Position numbers and translations under genes: made by a program. Shown here in pieces: positions 33,789 through 43,750 of a DNA stretch of 64,000 nucleotides. Each line of letters begins with the position of its first letter. Within the stretch, counting starts at the first letter, position 1. Source of the DNA: Planctomycetaceae bacterium (GTDB taxonomy: Bacteria; Planctomycetota; Planctomycetia; Pirellulales; Pirellulaceae); assembly GCA_016794985.1 (NCBI GenBank), contig JAEUIQ010000069.1, forward strand, positions 1 through 64,000, in the 5' to 3' direction. The notes under the pieces are model-generated. The model saw nothing but the letters and a program-made list of their open reading frames with translations, was not told where the DNA came from and searched no databases.

Positions 33789-35690
33789 ATGGGTTATCAA
33801 ACGCTCCGACAATGTGTCGAAGACCTGAAGCGACACCGGCACTTGCTGGTGGTCGACGAACCGTTGTCTGCCAATTTGGAGTTGGCTGAAATTCAACGGC
33901 GCGTCTATTCCAGTGGTGGCCCGGCACTGCTGTTTACCAATGTGAACCGCTGCCGTTTCCCCATGGTCTCCAATTTGTTCGGCACTTTGGAGCGGGCTCG
34001 ATTCATTTTTCGAGATACGTACGAGGATGTTCGCCGAGCCATCAATTGCAAAGCCGACCCAACGGCTCCGCTCAAGCAACCGTGGGCTCATCGGCGACTG
34101 CCCTTGGTCGGCTGGCGAATGCTGCCCAGACGCTGCGGTGTTGGCGGAGTATTGGAGAATCAGACCACTCTGGATCAGTTGCCAGCTCTGGTTTCCTGGC
34201 CCCGCGATGGAGGACCCTACGTCACCCTGCCGCAAGTGTATTCCGAAGACCCCGCCAAGCCAGGGTTAGGAAAGTCGAACCTTGGAATGTACCGTGTCCA
34301 GTTGAGCGGCAACGAATTCGTGACGAACCGCGAACTGGGGCTTCACTACCAAATTCATCGTGGAATCGGTGTCCAGCATCAGAAGGCCATTGCGGCCGGC
34401 AAGCCTTTTCCCGTTAACATCTTTGTTGGCGGCAATCCGGCCATGACTTTAGCCGCGGTCATGCCCCTCCCGGAAGGGATGAGCGAGTTAGGTTTCGCAG
34501 GCGCGCTGGCTGGTCGACGGATCTCGCTGGTGCATGGCAAACATGTGCCGAATGGTCTGCCAGTCTACCGCGACGCGGATTTTTGTATCTCGGGCGTCAT
34601 TGACGGTCGCGCCTGCAAGCCCGAGGGTCCGTTTGGTGATCACTTGGGCTATTACTCGTTGACACATCCGTTCCCCTTGATGCAAGTCCGAGCTGTTTAC
34701 CATCGACATGATGCGATCTGGCCGTTTACCGTCGTGGGGCGACCACCGCAGGAAGATACGACATTTGGGCAGCTAATCCACGATTTGACTGGCACGGTGA
34801 TCCCAACCGTCATTCCGGGCATCGACAGCGTGCATGCGGTAGATGCGGCGGGCGTCCATCCGCTTTTGTTGGCAATTGGAAACGAGCGATACAACGCGTA
34901 TCAGAACTTGGAACGACCCCAAGAATTACTGACACAGGCCAATGCCATTTTAGGACAAGGCCAAATGTCCTTGGCCAAGTACTTGTTCATTTTAAATCGA
35001 GCTGACGTACCCAAATTGGACATTCACCACATCACGGAGTTCCTGCTCGAACTGTTGCGACGCATCGACTGGCAACGCGATCTGCATTTTCAAACACGGA
35101 CCACGATCGACACGTTGGATTATTCGGGCGAAGGATTCAATCAAGGTTCGAAAGTCGTTTGGGCCGCTGTTGGACCGCCACGGCGTGAATTGCCAACGGA
35201 GGTGCCAGCCACGTTGCGTTTGCCGATCGGATTTTCGAATCCGCGTTTGCCGATGCCGGGGATATTGTGCGTCCAAAGCCCGCCGCATCCATCCCTCCGC
35301 GAATCGGTTGCTCCCGAGTCGCGTGTCGAGAATCGTTCGGGATGGACAGTCCAGGACGGCCCTTTCAGTTTGAGTAGTTTTTGCCGTGACGTGAGCCCGG
35401 ATGAATCGCTCAACCGGTTTCCTTTGGTGGTCCTGTGCGACGACAGCAACTTCGCGGCCGCGAGTGAAAAGAACTTTTTGTGGGTCACCTTTACGCGTAG
35501 CAACCCTGCCGTCGATACGGATGGGATTGGCGCGACGACGGTACACAAGCATTGGGGGTGCCGAGGAAGTTTGGTCATCGATGCAAGAATCAAATCGCAT
35601 CATGCCCCGCCATTGATCGAGGACCCTGAAGTGACAAATCGTATTGATGCCTTAGCGGCCGCCGGTGGCCCCTTGTCCAGGTGGTTGTAA
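33789..35690 (+). CDS. UbiD-family decarboxylase
   Basis: 633 residues of the prenylated-FMN-dependent UbiD family, which decarboxylates aromatic or unsaturated acids. Family landmarks are 'NLGMYRVQL', 'QIHRGIGVQHQKA', 'MPLPEGMSELGFAG', 'CKPEGPFGDHLGYY' (about residue 277) and 'TGTVIPTVIPGID'. It is longer than E. coli UbiD (497 residues), mainly through the C-terminal third. The physiological substrate is unknown; a quinone-pathway role is possible but no other quinone gene is here. No ubiX-type flavin prenyltransferase is in the window. It is followed 43 bases later by an enoyl-CoA hydratase gene, probably on the same transcript. Confidence 0.9.
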   Translation: MGYQTLRQCVEDLKRHRHLLVVDEPLSANLELAEIQRRVYSSGGPALLFTNVNRCRFPMVSNLFGTLERARFIFRDTYEDVRRAINCKADPTAPLKQPWAHRRLPLVGWRMLPRRCGVGGVLENQTTLDQLPALVSWPRDGGPYVTLPQVYSEDPAKPGLGKSNLGMYRVQLSGNEFVTNRELGLHYQIHRGIGVQHQKAIAAGKPFPVNIFVGGNPAMTLAAVMPLPEGMSELGFAGALAGRRISLVHGKHVPNGLPVYRDADFCISGVIDGRACKPEGPFGDHLGYYSLTHPFPLMQVRAVYHRHDAIWPFTVVGRPPQEDTTFGQLIHDLTGTVIPTVIPGIDSVHAVDAAGVHPLLLAIGNERYNAYQNLERPQELLTQANAILGQGQMSLAKYLFILNRADVPKLDIHHITEFLLELLRRIDWQRDLHFQTRTTIDTLDYSGEGFNQGSKVVWAAVGPPRRELPTEVPATLRLPIGFSNPRLPMPGILCVQSPPHPSLRESVAPESRVENRSGWTVQDGPFSLSSFCRDVSPDESLNRFPLVVLCDDSNFAAASEKNFLWVTFTRSNPAVDTDGIGATTVHKHWGCRGSLVIDARIKSHHAPPLIEDPEVTNRIDALAAAGGPLSRWL

Positions 35691-35733
35691 AATCCAGTCG
35701 CTTGCTAACCATTCCTGGTGTTCGGAGATTTTT

Positions 35734-36537
35734 ATGAGTTCGTTGATTGAATTAGACGACAGTCGTTGTCAGCATCGTGGTCAATTGGTTTTGCGGCTGC
35801 AGCGAGCGGATCGACGCAATGCACTGACTCGGCAAATGTTGCGAGATTTACTCGCGGCCTTGGATACGATAGCGAGCCGGTCGGACGTGCGGGTCCTGGT
35901 CCTCGAATCTTCCGGCCCCGTCTTCTGTGCCGGGATGGACTTGGGCGAAATGCAATCTCATGCGAACTCGCCCGACAAAGAACAGCAGTGGCAGATCGAT
36001 TCGGAGTTGTACGCCGAAGTGGTGACCCGTTTGTTTTCGTTGCCCTTCCCGACGATCGCGCAAGTCCAAGGCCCAGTTCTCGCGGGTGGCGTGGGCTTGG
36101 TTGTCGCGTGCGATTTTGTGGTCTGTGCCTCGACTGCATATTTTGCGTTGCCCGAGCCAGTCCGTGGCATCACAGCCGCCATTGTCACACCTTTCTTGGT
36201 CTTTCGAGTAGGGGCGGGACTTGCCGGGCAATGGTTGCTCTCCGGACAGCGAGTGACGGCGGAACAAGCTCAACGATCAGGATTTTGTCGCGTGGTCATC
36301 GAGCCCGAAACCATCGCAGATCATGTCGAGCAATTGACGACGACCATCTTGAGCGGCGCTCCAACCGCCTTGGCGATTACCAAACGTCATTGGCATCAAT
36401 GCACGAAGGCCAACGAAGTGATTCAACAAGCTCAGGCTTCAATTCAAGTTTCGGCGGAAGCCAGGCAATCGGCTGACGCGCGGGAAGGTTTGGCGGCATT
36501 TCTAGAAAAGCGTCCGCCAAGCTGGACGGTCGAATAA
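35734..36537 (+). CDS. Enoyl-CoA hydratase/isomerase family protein (methylglutaconyl-CoA hydratase-like)
   Basis: 267 residues of the crotonase fold. The oxyanion-hole segments are 'FCAGMDLGEM' and 'LAGGVGLVVACDFVV'; Glu of 'FALPEPVRGI' is the retained catalytic acid, while the first family Glu (GGGCE) is Gly. This pattern fits the methylglutaconyl/isohexenylglutaconyl-CoA hydratase branch rather than short-chain enoyl-CoA hydratases. ATG at 35734 has GGAG 6 bases upstream; the open frame extends into the UbiD gene but without a better start. Its stop is one base from the galE stop on the other strand. Confidence 0.85.
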   Translation: MSSLIELDDSRCQHRGQLVLRLQRADRRNALTRQMLRDLLAALDTIASRSDVRVLVLESSGPVFCAGMDLGEMQSHANSPDKEQQWQIDSELYAEVVTRLFSLPFPTIAQVQGPVLAGGVGLVVACDFVVCASTAYFALPEPVRGITAAIVTPFLVFRVGAGLAGQWLLSGQRVTAEQAQRSGFCRVVIEPETIADHVEQLTTTILSGAPTALAITKRHWHQCTKANEVIQQAQASIQVSAEARQSADAREGLAAFLEKRPPSWTVE

Positions 36538-36538
36538 A

Positions 36539-37558
36539 TTAGCGGGAATCCCCAACCACCCTGGGTTTTCCTTGCCGGGTCGCATATCCCTGTGGGTGGC
36601 TCGAGTGCCAACCCCAAGCGGTTTGCACGATGTGGGTTAATGAAGAATGGATGGGTTCCCAGCCCAACAAGGTCTTGGCGAGGTCGGGCTTGGCTACGAG
36701 TTGCGGAGGGTCGCCGGCGCGGCGCGGGCCGAACTCGACGGCGATCTTTCGACCCGTCACCTGTTGGCACTCCGCAATCACTTCGCGAACGCTAAAGCCC
36801 CGCCCAGATCCTAGATTCACTTCGATGGCTGGCAACTCCTCCAATCGAGCCAAGGCTCGTTCGTGAGCCGCAGCCAAATCATCGACATGCACGTAGTCGC
36901 GAATGCACGTCCCATCGGGTGTGGGATAGTCGGTGCCAAACACGGTCACATGCGGACGTTGGCCCAAGGCGACTTGCAGAACGATTGGAATCAAATGCGA
37001 CTCGGGCGTGTGATCTTCACCGATATCGCCGGTGGGTGTCGCCCCGGCAGCATTGAAGTAACGCAACGCGGCGTAGCGTAGGCCGTACGCCCGATGGAAG
37101 TCCTGCAGCATGCGCTCGACTGCCAGTTTCGTAAATCCATACGGATTGATTGGTCGCTGTGGCTGCGTTTCCTCGATCGGCACGATGGCAGGCACACCGT
37201 ACGTCGCGCAAGTGCTCGAAAAAACTAGCTTGGTAACGCCACGGCTTCGCATGGCTTGTAGCAATCGAAATGTGCCAATCACGTTGTTTTCGTAGTACTT
37301 GGCAGGTTCGTTGACCGATTCACCAACCAAAGCGTAGGCCGCAAAATGCACGACGGCTTCAATTTGGTGTTCGCGCAGCGTCTGTTCCAGCAGGGCTTGA
37401 TCGTGCAAATCACCAACGACCAAAGGGACGCCTGTGATTGCTTCGGCGAAGCCTAAGCTCAGATTGTCATACACGACCGGTTGGTACCCGCAGCGAGACA
37501 GGTAACGAACGGTGTGACTTCCAATGTACCCTGCTCCGCCTACGACCAAGACCTTCAT
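36539..37558 (-). CDS. galE: UDP-glucose 4-epimerase
   Basis: 339 residues of the extended short-chain dehydrogenase family. NAD-binding 'GGAGYIGS' (residues 7-14), catalytic 'SSTCATYG' with Tyr140-x3-Lys144 ('NPYGFTK'), 'RYFNAAGA', and 'DGTCIRDYVHVDDLA' near residue 225. It interconverts UDP-glucose and UDP-galactose for surface polysaccharide or galactose use. It lies 25 bases after the DegT aminotransferase gene on the same strand, so the two likely share a transcript and serve nucleotide-sugar metabolism. Confidence 0.95.
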   Translation of the reverse strand: MKVLVVGGAGYIGSHTVRYLSRCGYQPVVYDNLSLGFAEAITGVPLVVGDLHDQALLEQTLREHQIEAVVHFAAYALVGESVNEPAKYYENNVIGTFRLLQAMRSRGVTKLVFSSTCATYGVPAIVPIEETQPQRPINPYGFTKLAVERMLQDFHRAYGLRYAALRYFNAAGATPTGDIGEDHTPESHLIPIVLQVALGQRPHVTVFGTDYPTPDGTCIRDYVHVDDLAAAHERALARLEELPAIEVNLGSGRGFSVREVIAECQQVTGRKIAVEFGPRRAGDPPQLVAKPDLAKTLLGWEPIHSSLTHIVQTAWGWHSSHPQGYATRQGKPRVVGDSR

Positions 37559-37583
37559 GGATGCGTGAGCCTATTCATCGAGA

Positions 37584-38774
37584 TTAGCCGGCGGCTCGCA
37601 AGCAAGACTTCGCGTGCCACGCTTCATGCAATACTGCAACCACGCGATCTTGTTCCGCATGAGTCAAGCCCGGAAACACAGGCAGGGAAAGAACTTCGCG
37701 GCACGCCAGCTCCGTGTGGGGCAAAGAGCCCTCCGCGTAGCCCAGACTCGCAAAGCAACGTTGGCGATTCAGAGGAATCGGGTAGTAAACGGCAGCACCG
37801 ATTTTGCGTTCGGCTAGTACGGCTTTGATCTCGTCACGGCGGCCGTCGGGAATCCGAATGGTGTACTGGTTCCAGACATGAAAACAACCGTCTGGTTCGT
37901 TGGGCAGGCCCAAGACTTGATCCAATTGGCAATCGGCAAAAAGTTGTTGGTAGCGCGCGACATTGGCGCGGCGTTGTTCGGCCAACTCCTCCAGTTGGCG
38001 ACATTTGACCCAGAGGGCAGCTGCTTGCAACGAATCCAATCGGCTATTGAGTCCGACGTACTCGTGGCGATACTGCTCGGTCATCCCGTGGTTGGCAAAG
38101 ATTCGCAACTGGGCCGCAACCTGATCATCCATGGCGGTCATGAAACCACCGTCACCAAACCCACCGAGATTCTTCGAAGGGTAAAAACTGAAACATCCGA
38201 CATCGCCAATGCTACCTACGGCTTGACCTTGATAGCGAGCCCCAATCGATTGGGCGCAATCCTCGATCAACCAAAGATCTTCAGCCGCGCAGATCGCGCG
38301 GAGGGCCGACATGTCGCAAGCCAAACCAAACAGATGAACCGGTATGATCGCTTTGGTGTGATTGTTGATCAGCGCTCGAACATGAACGGGGTCGATGTTG
38401 AAGGTCTGCGGATCGATGTCTGCGAAGACGGGCGTCGCGCCCAGTCGCCAAATCGCGCTGGCGGTTGCGAAAAACGTAAAGGCGGGGCAGATCACTTCGT
38501 CTCCGGGTTCGATTCCGGCGGCCATCAACGCCAGCACCAAAGCGTCACTGCCCGAGGCGCAGGCAATCGCCTGCCGAGACTCGCATACTCGGGCCAACTC
38601 CGCCTCCAGATTCTTGACATGTGGACCGCCGATAAAGCCGCCTTGATCGTAGATTTGAGCCCAAAGCTGCAAGATTTCATCGCGAATGGCCGCGTTACTT
38701 CGGGTTACATCGAGCAAAGGCACAGCAACAGACGCAGTACTGGGAGCAACAACCGTCGGCTTGACTTGGGTCAT
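37584..38774 (-). CDS. DegT/DnrJ/EryC1/StrS-family sugar aminotransferase
   Basis: 396 residues of the PLP-dependent fold-type-I family that aminates keto-sugars bound to nucleotides. The Schiff-base Lys is Lys201 in 'FYPSKNLGGFGDGG', and 'IEDCAQSIGARYQG' and 'ACASGSDALVLAL' are family landmarks. The ATG at 38774 begins just before the conserved 'VPLLD' region; a longer open frame to 39026 encodes no family sequence. It precedes galE, so it probably works in making an amino sugar for a surface glycan. The gene is divergent from the DinG-like gene, with 292 bases between starts. Confidence 0.9.
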   Translation of the reverse strand: MTQVKPTVVAPSTASVAVPLLDVTRSNAAIRDEILQLWAQIYDQGGFIGGPHVKNLEAELARVCESRQAIACASGSDALVLALMAAGIEPGDEVICPAFTFFATASAIWRLGATPVFADIDPQTFNIDPVHVRALINNHTKAIIPVHLFGLACDMSALRAICAAEDLWLIEDCAQSIGARYQGQAVGSIGDVGCFSFYPSKNLGGFGDGGFMTAMDDQVAAQLRIFANHGMTEQYRHEYVGLNSRLDSLQAAALWVKCRQLEELAEQRRANVARYQQLFADCQLDQVLGLPNEPDGCFHVWNQYTIRIPDGRRDEIKAVLAERKIGAAVYYPIPLNRQRCFASLGYAEGSLPHTELACREVLSLPVFPGLTHAEQDRVVAVLHEAWHAKSCLRAAG

Positions 38775-39066
38775 GGATTTGTCTTGCCTCCTGCAAAACG
38801 CTTCTGGGGTGAATCGCCGAAAAAGATCGTCTTTATCGCACGAAATCGGCGGCCGTCGCGTGCGACAATTCCATCCGTCACACATCGTTGGCCCAACAGC
38901 GGTACGGTACGCCGACCGAAAATTTAGGTCAAGAGAAACTTTCCGCGAAATTGTCACGATCTTTCGGCAGCCGAATAGAACAAACGCACAGACTCCCCTA
39001 CAATTCAATTTCATCCTGCAACCCATTTAGCCCCCAATGCCTGAGTAGAAATAGAACAACGCCGTC

Positions 39067-41301
39067 GTGAAGAAAGACCAGCCTAACGACGATGAACCAC
39101 GCCCGACCGGGGCGGCTTCGAACCCAGGCTTCGAACAAGACGAACCAGACCCCGACTTCCCGGATTTGAAGAAACTGCGGGAGCCAGATGGCTTGGACGT
39201 GAGTTCTGTCTTGGGAGATGGCGGACTCATAGCCCGGCGTTTGAAACAATATGAAAGCCGCCCCCAACAATTGTCCATGGCCGAAGCCGTTCAAGCGGCG
39301 ATCATGGAAGAGCAGCATTTGGTCGTCGAGGCGGGCACGGGCGTGGGCAAGAGTTTCGGCTATTTGGTCCCGGCAATCCTGGCCATTACGGACGCCGAAT
39401 TTGCCAAAGGCCAGAGTTCCAAGACCAAGCAAGAACGGAACGGACGGATTGTCGTTTCGACCCACACCATCAGCTTGCAGGAGCAGTTGATCCAAAAGGA
39501 CCTGCCGTTCTTGAACAGCATCATCCCGCGAGAATTTTCAGCGGTCCTAGTCAAAGGTCGGGGTAACTACATCAGTTTGCGGCGACTCGACCAAGCGATC
39601 AATCGATCGGGTTCACTATTCGAGCACCAAACCGAATTGGTCGAACTTGGCAAGATTCGCGAGTGGGCAAAAGCGACGTCCGACGGCTCGATGTCCGACC
39701 TGCCCTTCAAGCCAAGCCCCGCCGTATGGGAAGAAATCGCTAGTGATGGCAGCAATTGCCTAGGACGCAAGTGCCCGACTTATGAAAAGTGCTTCTATTT
39801 TCAGGCGCGCCGCCGGGCGGCCCAAGCTCAAGTCCTGGTCGTCAATCATGCCTTGTTCTTTACGGACCTCGCGCTGCGTAGTGAAGGCGCCAGCTTCTTA
39901 CCAAACTATGACGCCGTGATCTTGGACGAAGCCCACACCATGGAAGCCGTGGCCGCCGACCATTTGGGCCTGGGCGTGACCAGCGGGCAGGTCTCATATC
40001 GACTGCAGCGATTGTACAATTCTCGGACCGACCGAGGGCTCTTGGTCGAGCATGATTTACGAAACTTGCAACAAGAGGTCTTGCGGATCAGAGATACTGC
40101 GGACACCTTCTTCGAACGCTGCTTGGACTGGTATCGACAACATGCGTTGGTTAAAGATCGTGGGAATCGAGCCGCACCCGCCGTCGAATCGAATGATTCA
40201 CCGACCTTTTACCAAGGTTCGGAGGAGATGCCAGCGGGTTGCCTGCGAGTCCGTGAAGCTTGCATCGTCGAGAATCGGCTTTCCAAGCAACTCAAGCACT
40301 TGGCCGGAAGTCTACTAGCGATCGCCGACGATGCCAAAGACGTTGCGATCCAGAAGAATTTTCAATCGGCGGCCGAGGGTCTCAAGTTCTTGGCGGAGCG
40401 ACTGGAGCAGTGGTGTGAACAAACGGATGAGAATTTTGTGTATTGGATGGAAGCCCGTCGCCGACGAACGGGCTGGCTCACAGCACTCATGGCGGCGCCC
40501 ATTGACGTAGGACGCGTCTTGCGGCGAACTCTATTTGCGCAAACGCCGTCGGTCGTAATGACCAGTGCGACCTTGGCCACCGGTGCCGAACGAGGGTTGG
40601 ATTCGGCCTCTTTCGAGTTTTTTCGTTCGCGAGTCGGTTTGCTGGAGACGCGACAGTTGCATTTAGGAAGTCCGTTTCGCTACGCGGAGCAAGCGGAGTT
40701 GATCATCGCTCACGACATGCCGCCGCCGGATGCGCGCGACGCCTACGACCGGGCGTGTTTCAACGCTGCGTGTCACTGGATAGAAAAGCACGCCGGCCAT
40801 TCGTTCATCTTGTTCACCTCGTATTCGGCGTTGACCAAGATGCAGCGACAGTTGGAGCCCTGGCTCCGCGAACGGGGACTGCTGTTGTATTCGCAAGCGG
40901 ACGGAGTACCACGCAGTCGATTGGTAGACGATTTTAAAGCCAATCCGCGCGGTGTGTTGTTAGGCACGGATAGCTTTTGGCAAGGTGTCGATGTGCCCGG
41001 AACCGCCCTGACCAACGTGATGATTCCCAAGCTACCGTTCAGCGTGCCTGATCATCCGTTGTTGGAAGCGCGATTGGAAGCCATTCGGGCGGCCGGTGGC
41101 AATCCGTTTGCGGACTACCAATTGCCCGAAGCAGTGATCAAGTTCAAACAAGGCTTCGGTCGTCTGATTCGAACGGCATTCGATTACGGACAAGTTGTTG
41201 TTCTCGACTCGCGAATCGTCAATAAATACTATGGGCGACTTTTTCTTGAATCCCTGCCGGATGTGCCGGTTCGCAAAGTGAGTATTCGCCAGTGGTCCTA
41301 G
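39067..41301 (+). CDS. DinG/YoaA-like superfamily 2 DNA helicase
   Basis: 744 residues of the XPD/DinG helicase family. Walker A 'GTGVGKS' (90-96), DEAH at 287-290, and the C-terminal '[17 protein letters not shown]' and 'QGFGRLIRT' motifs VI. The iron-sulfur cluster domain has Cys231, Cys236 and Cys242, but the first ligand, Cys in 'KGR.NYLC' of YoaA/DinG, is Ser170 here ('GRGNYIS'). A full [4Fe-4S] cluster then needs an alternative ligand. The start GTG at 39067 has no strong ribosome site. The role is likely resolving DNA or R-loop structures. Confidence 0.88.
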   Translation: MKKDQPNDDEPRPTGAASNPGFEQDEPDPDFPDLKKLREPDGLDVSSVLGDGGLIARRLKQYESRPQQLSMAEAVQAAIMEEQHLVVEAGTGVGKSFGYLVPAILAITDAEFAKGQSSKTKQERNGRIVVSTHTISLQEQLIQKDLPFLNSIIPREFSAVLVKGRGNYISLRRLDQAINRSGSLFEHQTELVELGKIREWAKATSDGSMSDLPFKPSPAVWEEIASDGSNCLGRKCPTYEKCFYFQARRRAAQAQVLVVNHALFFTDLALRSEGASFLPNYDAVILDEAHTMEAVAADHLGLGVTSGQVSYRLQRLYNSRTDRGLLVEHDLRNLQQEVLRIRDTADTFFERCLDWYRQHALVKDRGNRAAPAVESNDSPTFYQGSEEMPAGCLRVREACIVENRLSKQLKHLAGSLLAIADDAKDVAIQKNFQSAAEGLKFLAERLEQWCEQTDENFVYWMEARRRRTGWLTALMAAPIDVGRVLRRTLFAQTPSVVMTSATLATGAERGLDSASFEFFRSRVGLLETRQLHLGSPFRYAEQAELIIAHDMPPPDARDAYDRACFNAACHWIEKHAGHSFILFTSYSALTKMQRQLEPWLRERGLLLYSQADGVPRSRLVDDFKANPRGVLLGTDSFWQGVDVPGTALTNVMIPKLPFSVPDHPLLEARLEAIRAAGGNPFADYQLPEAVIKFKQGFGRLIRTAFDYGQVVVLDSRIVNKYYGRLFLESLPDVPVRKVSIRQWS

Positions 41302-41522
41302 TGCGTTGGGCTGGGCATCCGATTCACCGGTATTCGGCAAGCATCCTACGCCGTGAAGGATTCTTTCAGCCTAAAACAGGTCTGAAGAGGCCGAAACAAC
41401 CCCACTTGGTTTTCGTGAGCCACCGGTTAGCGTCGGTCCAAAATCAAAACAGGTTCGCACGGCCGACTCAATGGTCCGGGATTGGCCTGAAAAACCTCGT
41501 CACCACTTAGGAAGGCGCACCA

Positions 41523-42098
41523 CTACCAACACGCTTCCATTTGGTGCACGATCTGTTGCGCCAGCTTGCGAATGAGATCTTGTTGGGCTGTCGAGACCGA
41601 CTGTCCAACTTCCGGCACGAACGAAACATCTTCGGTGATCTTGACGACTCGACTAGGCATCAACGGATTTCCGTTCCGGTCGGTCCAAGTGACTTCGAGC
41701 TGACCTGTGTAACCCACGTCGCGACCTTCGTCCGTTGCGGTTTCCACGACGATTGTCTTGCGATCTGCGAGCCAAGCAGCGCGCAGAAAACTATCCGCGC
41801 TGGATGCGTCCGCAATTTGGTAAGGCGTTCGAAGTTGAATCTCTTTCGTTACGGCTTCTGTTATCCAAGGCCCCAAGCCACGGCGGAATGTGTCGTTTTC
41901 GAACATTTGCACATGCACCGAACGAATGTTGGGCGCGTGCAGGGTGCAGTTTCCAAATCGATAGAGCGAACAGCCGGACAAACTGGGACATAGCGAGACC
42001 CAAGCTAGGGCCAATCCCCAGACGAACAGGGTTCGTGCTCCCTGGAAGTTTTCCAACGAAGAGCGTATTGCCATGGATCGCGAAGCGTTTGGGGCCAT
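41523..42098 (-). CDS. lptE: LptE-like outer-membrane lipoprotein
   Basis: 191 residues with a lipoprotein signal ending in the lipobox 'LSGC', followed by 'SLYRFGN', 'IRSVHVQMFENDTFRRGLGPWITEAVTKEIQLRTPYQIADASSADSFLRA' motifs matching the LptE family. In Gram-negatives LptE forms the plug of LptD, which inserts lipopolysaccharide into the outer membrane. Its pairing with a BamD-like gene 24 bases upstream fits an outer-membrane assembly operon. The start is uncertain: ATG at 42098 or at 42074. The family call is by short motifs and the N-terminal lipobox. Confidence 0.7.
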   Translation of the reverse strand: MAPNASRSMAIRSSLENFQGARTLFVWGLALAWVSLCPSLSGCSLYRFGNCTLHAPNIRSVHVQMFENDTFRRGLGPWITEAVTKEIQLRTPYQIADASSADSFLRAAWLADRKTIVVETATDEGRDVGYTGQLEVTWTDRNGNPLMPSRVVKITEDVSFVPEVGQSVSTAQQDLIRKLAQQIVHQMEACW

Positions 42099-42122
42099 TG
42101 GATCGATAATGGGAGTTTCCGA

Positions 42123-43460
42123 TTACTTGAGTGCGCCGCTGCGGATCAATGGGCGAGTACTCTTGGGCTCTGGGAACATGTCGACAAGCCAACCCGCAAC
42201 TTGAGCCGGTTCATCAGGTTTCCCTTCTAAACTTTGTAGTTTGGTCCGAGCCTCGCGTGCGACATCGGTTTCGGGAAATTCTTGCATCAAGTTTTCCAAA
42301 TAAAACCGCGCGGCTAAGTTTTCACCACGATTGATGTGGAAGTCTGCCATCGCCATGTCTCGATCCGCCAACATGTTGCGAATCGAAGCAGCTTGTTCCA
42401 TCAACTCCTCCTTTAGCTCTGCCGATTCGTTCGGGAACCGTCGCAGGATCAAGCGGAGAACTTCTTCCGCTTGCTTCAAAGGCAAGCCTTCATAGTATTT
42501 ACCGTCATACATCGCCAAGCGACTTTGGAACTCCATCAAGTGAGCTTGGAATTGGTGCGGACTGCCGGGGTAGTTATTCCGCAAGTCCGCGAAAGTCTCA
42601 GCCGCTTCAAAATACTTGTGCGCCTCGTGCAACGCGTTACCCAACAGGAAAGCGGCATCGTCTGCCAATTTGCCAGTTGGATCGTCCAAGCGAATTCGAT
42701 CCAGAACCCGACGTCCATTGCCGGCCCAATCGTTGATCGGATACTTCTCGTCCGTCAGATTCACAGGGTTGCTAACGACGTTGGTTTCACGAGCGACGTC
42801 CAACCAATACTTAGCAATGGCGAAGCGATGAGATTGGACTTTATCCATGTAGCGCGTGGCGGGATAAAGTTCGACCAGCTGTTCGTAGGTCTTGTTGGCC
42901 TTGGCGTATTGATTGGAGAAAAAGTGGGATTCTCCCAGCATGAACAGGGCGTCCTCCTCAATTGTGGAGTCGGGCCAGCGTTCGGCCGCTTTTTCCAGGT
43001 CGGGGACTGCCTTTAGAAAGGCGGCCTGTGTTTCCGGGGCATCGGCAGCAGTCTCCCACGCCGCGACGGCAGACAGGTACTGCTGCTGTCCGCTTTCGAA
43101 CGCGACTTCAGCGACTTGCCGGTTTGGACCCCGCCCAGTCAGTTTTTTCCACGTTTGTGACAGTTTTTCGGGAGCAAAATCCTTGGCCTCGATCGAAGTG
43201 CGGTGTCGTTCACTATAGATTTCGCTTTCATTCTTACCCCACGCGCGTTGACCGGACGACAAATGCCCGCGTGGCATCAAGCTTAGTTCATCATTGGTCA
43301 TGGAACGGCCGGCCCAAGACGAACACCCACACAGCAAGCCTGCTAGGCACATCGCCCAAACAAGAGGCAGTGGGCGGTAAACGTCAAACAATGGTGTCCG
43401 CGAGTCCCATTGAAACGACTGATAAGACCTTGATTGGCCGATCGTGTTTGGTTCATTCAC
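42123..43460 (-). CDS. bamD: BamD-like outer-membrane assembly lipoprotein (TPR protein)
   Basis: 445 residues with a signal ending in the lipobox 'LLCGC' (about residue 45) and a mature part of tandem TPR helices, e.g. 'EEDALFMLGESHFFSNQYAKANKTYEQLVELYP' (residues 165-197), typical of BamD/ComL, which docks on BamA to insert outer-membrane beta-barrels. It is longer than E. coli BamD (245 residues). GTG at 43460 gives a 35-residue n-region; a TTG nearer the hydrophobic core cannot be excluded. It lies directly upstream of lptE and divergent from the flagellar cluster. Confidence 0.72.
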   Translation of the reverse strand: MNEPNTIGQSRSYQSFQWDSRTPLFDVYRPLPLVWAMCLAGLLCGCSSWAGRSMTNDELSLMPRGHLSSGQRAWGKNESEIYSERHRTSIEAKDFAPEKLSQTWKKLTGRGPNRQVAEVAFESGQQQYLSAVAAWETAADAPETQAAFLKAVPDLEKAAERWPDSTIEEDALFMLGESHFFSNQYAKANKTYEQLVELYPATRYMDKVQSHRFAIAKYWLDVARETNVVSNPVNLTDEKYPINDWAGNGRRVLDRIRLDDPTGKLADDAAFLLGNALHEAHKYFEAAETFADLRNNYPGSPHQFQAHLMEFQSRLAMYDGKYYEGLPLKQAEEVLRLILRRFPNESAELKEELMEQAASIRNMLADRDMAMADFHINRGENLAARFYLENLMQEFPETDVAREARTKLQSLEGKPDEPAQVAGWLVDMFPEPKSTRPLIRSGALK

Positions 43461-43472
43461 CGTAAAGATGCC

Positions 43473-43511
43473 TTATCGCTGTCAACTTATCGCTGTCAAC
43501 TTGTCGCTGCT
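43473..43511. repeat. 14-bp tandem repeat in the bamD-flgB intergenic region
   Basis: TTATCGCTGTCAAC occurs twice without gap (43473-43486, 43487-43500), followed by a partial copy TTGTCGCTG at 43501-43509. It sits 13 bases upstream of the bamD start on the minus strand, within the 290-base divergent region between bamD and flgB. Confidence 0.8.
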
Positions 43512-43750
43512 AGATTGCGATGCCGGTTGGCCCCTTTCAGGGACCTTCCGCAACGAACGTCAGGAACGCGACCGACGTTCGCAAAGGCGGTTTAGTGAAA
43601 TTTTGCTCTTTCGGCAAGTCCGATTTTGCTGACAGATTGTCAATTCAGGATGCATCTGTTTTTTGGGTTTGCTCAAACTTGAGCTTTTTTGTACTAATCT
43701 GCTGGGGTTTCCGGATTTTGTTGCAACCGTTCGCCAGCAAGGAGGTGCCG

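Noticed and set aside
35766..36476. A 236-residue open frame in another frame of the enoyl-CoA hydratase gene.
   Set aside because: The hydratase frame carries all family motifs; this frame is Arg/Ser/Cys-rich shadow.
37878..38927. A 349-residue open frame antisense to the DegT aminotransferase gene.
   Set aside because: It mirrors a conserved gene on the opposite strand and has no recognisable motif; a shadow frame.
43600..43720. Search for sigma-54 or sigma-28 promoters before flgB.
   Set aside because: A GG/GC pair in this stretch has 13 instead of 10 bases of spacing and no TAAA-N-GCCGATAA match was found.
43520..43750. N-terminal extension of FlgB to 43520.
   Set aside because: AAGGAGGTG precedes the ATG at 43751, and family members start at this point; the upstream frame is not rod-like.
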